DNA from: a virus
Reading direction: 5' to 3' (one strand)
Virus record (IMG/VR): IMGVR_UViG_3300037502_001960
Coordinates: 1 to 20,434 of that record
DNA length: 20,434 nt
A program made the translations under genes and the position numbers. The notes below the pieces were generated by a model. The model did no database searches and was not told where the DNA came from. It saw nothing but the letters and a program-made list of their open reading frames with translations. Below, piece after piece: positions 18,457-20,434 of this stretch. Within the stretch, counting starts at the first letter, position 1, and each line of letters starts with the position of its first letter.

Positions 18457-18788
18457 GCAATAAGAAACGAACAGTTGCGTTAGCGCTGACAACAAGCGCT
18501 CAAGATGTCTATGTTGTTCCTGCCGCATTCAAATCAGACGTCAGTAGCATCCTTGTTTCCAACGGCAGTAATAGTAGCGTTAACGTTACATTGCAATGGT
18601 ATAGCGCTGCTAATACAACGTCGTATGACATTATGGATGCGGTAGTAATGAAGCCGCGAAGTATCCTACAGATTACAAATTCTCTGTTCCTTGATAAGAA
18701 TGATAAGATTACAGGCTTTGCCAGTGTTGGCAGTAGCGCCATCACCGTCTCTGTCAGAGCAGAAGAAAACTTTGCCAATAACATCTAA
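18453..18788 (+). CDS. Small probable virion protein
   Basis: 111 residues: MSNKKRTVALALTTSAQDVY, then VSSILVSNGSNSSVNVTLQWY and KPRSILQITNSLFLDKNDKI, ending in AEENFANNI. It has the even alternation of a compact beta-sandwich, which fits a head-tail connector or decoration protein, but this is only a composition-based guess. ATG at 18453 overlaps the preceding stop (ATGA), and the next gene starts 2 nt after its stop. A start at 18438 is also open but falls inside the upstream gene. Confidence 0.72.
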   Translation: MSNKKRTVALALTTSAQDVYVVPAAFKSDVSSILVSNGSNSSVNVTLQWYSAANTTSYDIMDAVVMKPRSILQITNSLFLDKNDKITGFASVGSSAITVSVRAEENFANNI

Positions 18789-18790
18789 TC

Positions 18791-19156
18791 ATGAAAACAC
18801 AAATTAACGAACAGCAAAAGAAATTTATCGACGCTTTGCTTGGTGAAGCCAATGGCAGTCCTACGGTTGCCAAAGAAATGGCAGGCTATAGCAAGAACTA
18901 TCCGACTAAAGAGTTGATGAATAGCTTGAAAGAGCACATCATCGAAGCAACGCAGCTTTATATTGCCATGCACGCACCAAAGGCTGCGATGGCTGTTGTT
19001 AACGGCATTGATGATCCGACAGAACTCGGCATCAAGGAAAAGCTTGCTGCTGCCAAAGACTTGCTTGATCGATCAGGTGTTGTCAAAACAGAAAAGCTTG
19101 AGGTACAATCTAGCGGTGGCATTATGATTTTGCCCCCTAAAGATACTTCGGAGTAA
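18791..19156 (+). CDS. terS: Terminase small subunit-like protein
   Basis: 121 residues. The N-terminal half (EQQKKFIDALLGEANGSPTVAKEMAGYSK, then YPTKELMNSLKEHI) has the layout of phage small terminases: a helical FxxALL-type lead followed by an HTH-like AAxxAGYS segment that binds the packaging site. KEKLAAAKDLLDRSGVVKTEKLEV closes the protein, again as in small terminases. It lies two genes upstream of the large terminase, as usual. ATG at 18791 starts 2 nt after the preceding stop, and the next gene starts directly after its TAA. Length is typical. Confidence 0.8.
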   Translation: MKTQINEQQKKFIDALLGEANGSPTVAKEMAGYSKNYPTKELMNSLKEHIIEATQLYIAMHAPKAAMAVVNGIDDPTELGIKEKLAAAKDLLDRSGVVKTEKLEVQSSGGIMILPPKDTSE

Positions 19157-19621
19157 ATGTCTAGGAACCTATTAGGAAGTTGGATACTGCCGCAGCCTGT
19201 ACAACGTACAGAATATGTAAAGATACCGAGGCTACGGAAAGAACCACGAATTCCTTTTGGTTATCGCGTTGATGAGAACGAGCCGGGATGGTATATTCCA
19301 ATCCCTAAAGAGCTTGACGCCTTAGAGAAGGCTAAAGAATATTGCAAGCGCTACACATACAAACAAGTAGCGGCGTGGCTTACGAAGGAGACAGGGCGAC
19401 CAATTAGCTTAGATGGGCTTCGAAAACGTATACGTGATGAAAAAAGACGAAAGCATAAATACAATTTCTATCTCGCCCTTGCCGGAAGATACAAAGCCGC
19501 GCTTGAGCAAGCGAAAGTATACGAAGAAACCCTCGGTAAAAAAGATCGCACCGTCTTCTTCGACCAAGAACCCTACACAAGTCTCTACGATAGACACCCA
19601 ATACCCGAGCGTAGAGATTGA
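19157..19621 (+). CDS. HTH-like protein overlapping the large terminase
   Basis: 154 residues: LGSWILPQPVQRTEYVKIPRL near the start, GYRVDENEPGWYIPIP, then TYKQVAAWLTKETGRPISLDGLRKRIRDEKRRK at about 70-102. That last stretch has the look of the recombinase-like helix-turn-helix that reads DNA in phage proteins next to terL. It is followed by a basic helical tail (YKAALEQAKVYEETLGKKD). It may help select the packaging site or be a terminase accessory; this is inference. ATG at 19157 follows the terS stop immediately. Its last 185 nt are also covered by the terL frame (start about 19437). Confidence 0.75.
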   Translation: MSRNLLGSWILPQPVQRTEYVKIPRLRKEPRIPFGYRVDENEPGWYIPIPKELDALEKAKEYCKRYTYKQVAAWLTKETGRPISLDGLRKRIRDEKRRKHKYNFYLALAGRYKAALEQAKVYEETLGKKDRTVFFDQEPYTSLYDRHPIPERRD

Positions 19622-20434
19622 AAATGTCATCTTTAAGCCCAACGCAGGCCCACAAACTGCGTTTCTAGCAGCTTCAGAGCGTGAAGTATTGTATGGAGGT
19701 GCAGCAGGTGGTGGCAAATCCTACGCCATGCTTGCAGACCCGTTGCGCTACATCACGCATCCGCAGTTTTCTGGCTTGCTTCTGCGTCACACCACCGAAG
19801 AACTTCGTGAACTGGTGTGGAAATCGCAGGAGATGTACCCCAAAATCATCCCCGGCATCAAATGGAGCGAGCGAAAGTTCCAATGGGAAGTGCCGGGTGG
19901 TGGCAGATTGTGGATGTCCTACCTTGATCGCGACGAAGACGTGCTGCGATATCAGGGCTTGTCGTTCAGTTGGATTGGTTTTGACGAATTGACGCAGTGG
20001 GCTACGCCTTTTGCGTGGAACTACATGCGTTCTCGCTTGCGTACGGCAGCTTCTGACCTGCCTGTGTACATGCGAGCCTCCACTAACCCCGGAAACAAAG
20101 GTCATGCGTGGGTTAAAAAGATGTTTATTGACCCGGCTCCGCCCGGTGAAGCGTTTTGGGCGACGGATATTGAGACGGGTGAGCGCATGGTGTACCCGGA
20201 AGGGCATAGTAAAGCAGGTCAGCCGCTGTTTAAGCGTCGATTTATACCTGCTCGACTATCAGACAACCCATATTTGACCAAGTCTGGCGATTATGAGACA
20301 ATGCTGCTGTCGCTGCCAGAGCATCAGCGACGCCAACTGCTAGAAGGAGATTGGGATGTCGCTGAGGGTGCCGCTTTCCCGGAGTTTAAGCGCTCAATTC
20401 ACGTGGTTGAGCCTTATTCTATTCCCTCTGACTG
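19437..20434 (+). CDS. terL: Terminase large subunit, 3' end outside window
   Basis: ATP-driven packaging motor and headful/end nuclease; the window holds the ATPase part. Hand translation gives a basic, low-complexity lead (residues 1-60: RLSKRKYTKKPSVKKIAPSS...), then IFKPNAGPQTAFLAASEREV, Walker A GGAAGGGKS (87-95), LLLRHTTEELRELVW, Walker B WIGFDEL (179-185), and a coupling-type STNPGN motif. ATG at 19437 is the only ATG before Walker A except 19413 (after the stop TAG at 19410-19412); GTG at 19434 and TTG at 19479 or 19503 are alternatives. All give a long overlap with the preceding gene. No Shine-Dalgarno sequence is seen. The nuclease domain lies beyond the right edge. Confidence 0.92.
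   Translation, partial: MKKDESINTISISPLPEDTKPRLSKRKYTKKPSVKKIAPSSSTKNPTQVSTIDTQYPSVEIENVIFKPNAGPQTAFLAASEREVLYGGAAGGGKSYAMLADPLRYITHPQFSGLLLRHTTEELRELVWKSQEMYPKIIPGIKWSERKFQWEVPGGGRLWMSYLDRDEDVLRYQGLSFSWIGFDELTQWATPFAWNYMRSRLRTAASDLPVYMRASTNPGNKGHAWVKKMFIDPAPPGEAFWATDIETGERMVYPEGHSKAGQPLFKRRFIPARLSDNPYLTKSGDYETMLLSLPEHQRRQLLEGDWDVAEGAAFPEFKRSIHVVEPYSIPSD

Overview
This window is part of the genome of a temperate, double-stranded DNA tailed bacteriophage (Caudoviricetes). The evidence is a tyrosine integrase, a T7 gp4-like primase-helicase beside a family B DNA polymerase, a terminase small/large pair, and a dense set of small phage orphan genes joined by ATGA, GTGA or TAATG stop/start overlaps. 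Strong sigma70-type promoters (TTGACA/TTGACT, 17-18 bp, TAYAAT) and Shine-Dalgarno sites of the AAGGA/GGAGG kind point to a proteobacterial host. The exact host cannot be read from the sequence.

Layout. Positions 1-13.5 kb are all leftward (minus strand). Read from right to left they are: a promoter-rich early region (13.5-8.5 kb) with a gp88-like cysteine-rich protein, two tiny membrane peptides, a papain-like protein with a Cys/His/Asp set, a DUF2591 protein and a DUF932 protein; an ADP-ribosylglycohydrolase; the integrase; a train of very small overlapping genes (5.96-4.18 kb); the primase-helicase; an HNH endonuclease; a DUF1289 Cys4 protein; and the 5' part of the DNA polymerase, which runs off the left edge. 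Positions 13.5-14.79 kb are a long gene-free divergence region with hairpins, a 32-bp direct repeat, two copies of a 16-bp dyad and a candidate structured RNA. Positions 14.79-20.43 kb are all rightward: one small unknown gene, a cluster of small basic Lys/Gly/Ala-rich proteins (DUF6321, DUF5872 and DUF6496 types), two probable virion proteins, the small terminase, an HTH-like protein, and the large terminase running off the right edge.

The genes make sense as a replication/lysogeny arm and a packaging/virion arm transcribed divergently from the 13.5-14.8 kb region. At least six near-consensus promoters serve the leftward arm. Several leftward genes share a leader in which the ribosome-binding site sits in the 3' arm of a perfect small hairpin with a GAA loop.

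The least explained signal is the extraordinary density of short perfect hairpins (5-8 bp stems, 3-4 nt loops) between about 12.0 and 14.1 kb. They occur inside coding sequence as well as between genes, and one related pair shows a compensatory base-pair change. A nested multi-helix element at 14.41-14.61 kb and an orphan promoter followed by a gene-free stretch at 12.11-12.25 kb are the other candidates for undescribed RNA biology.
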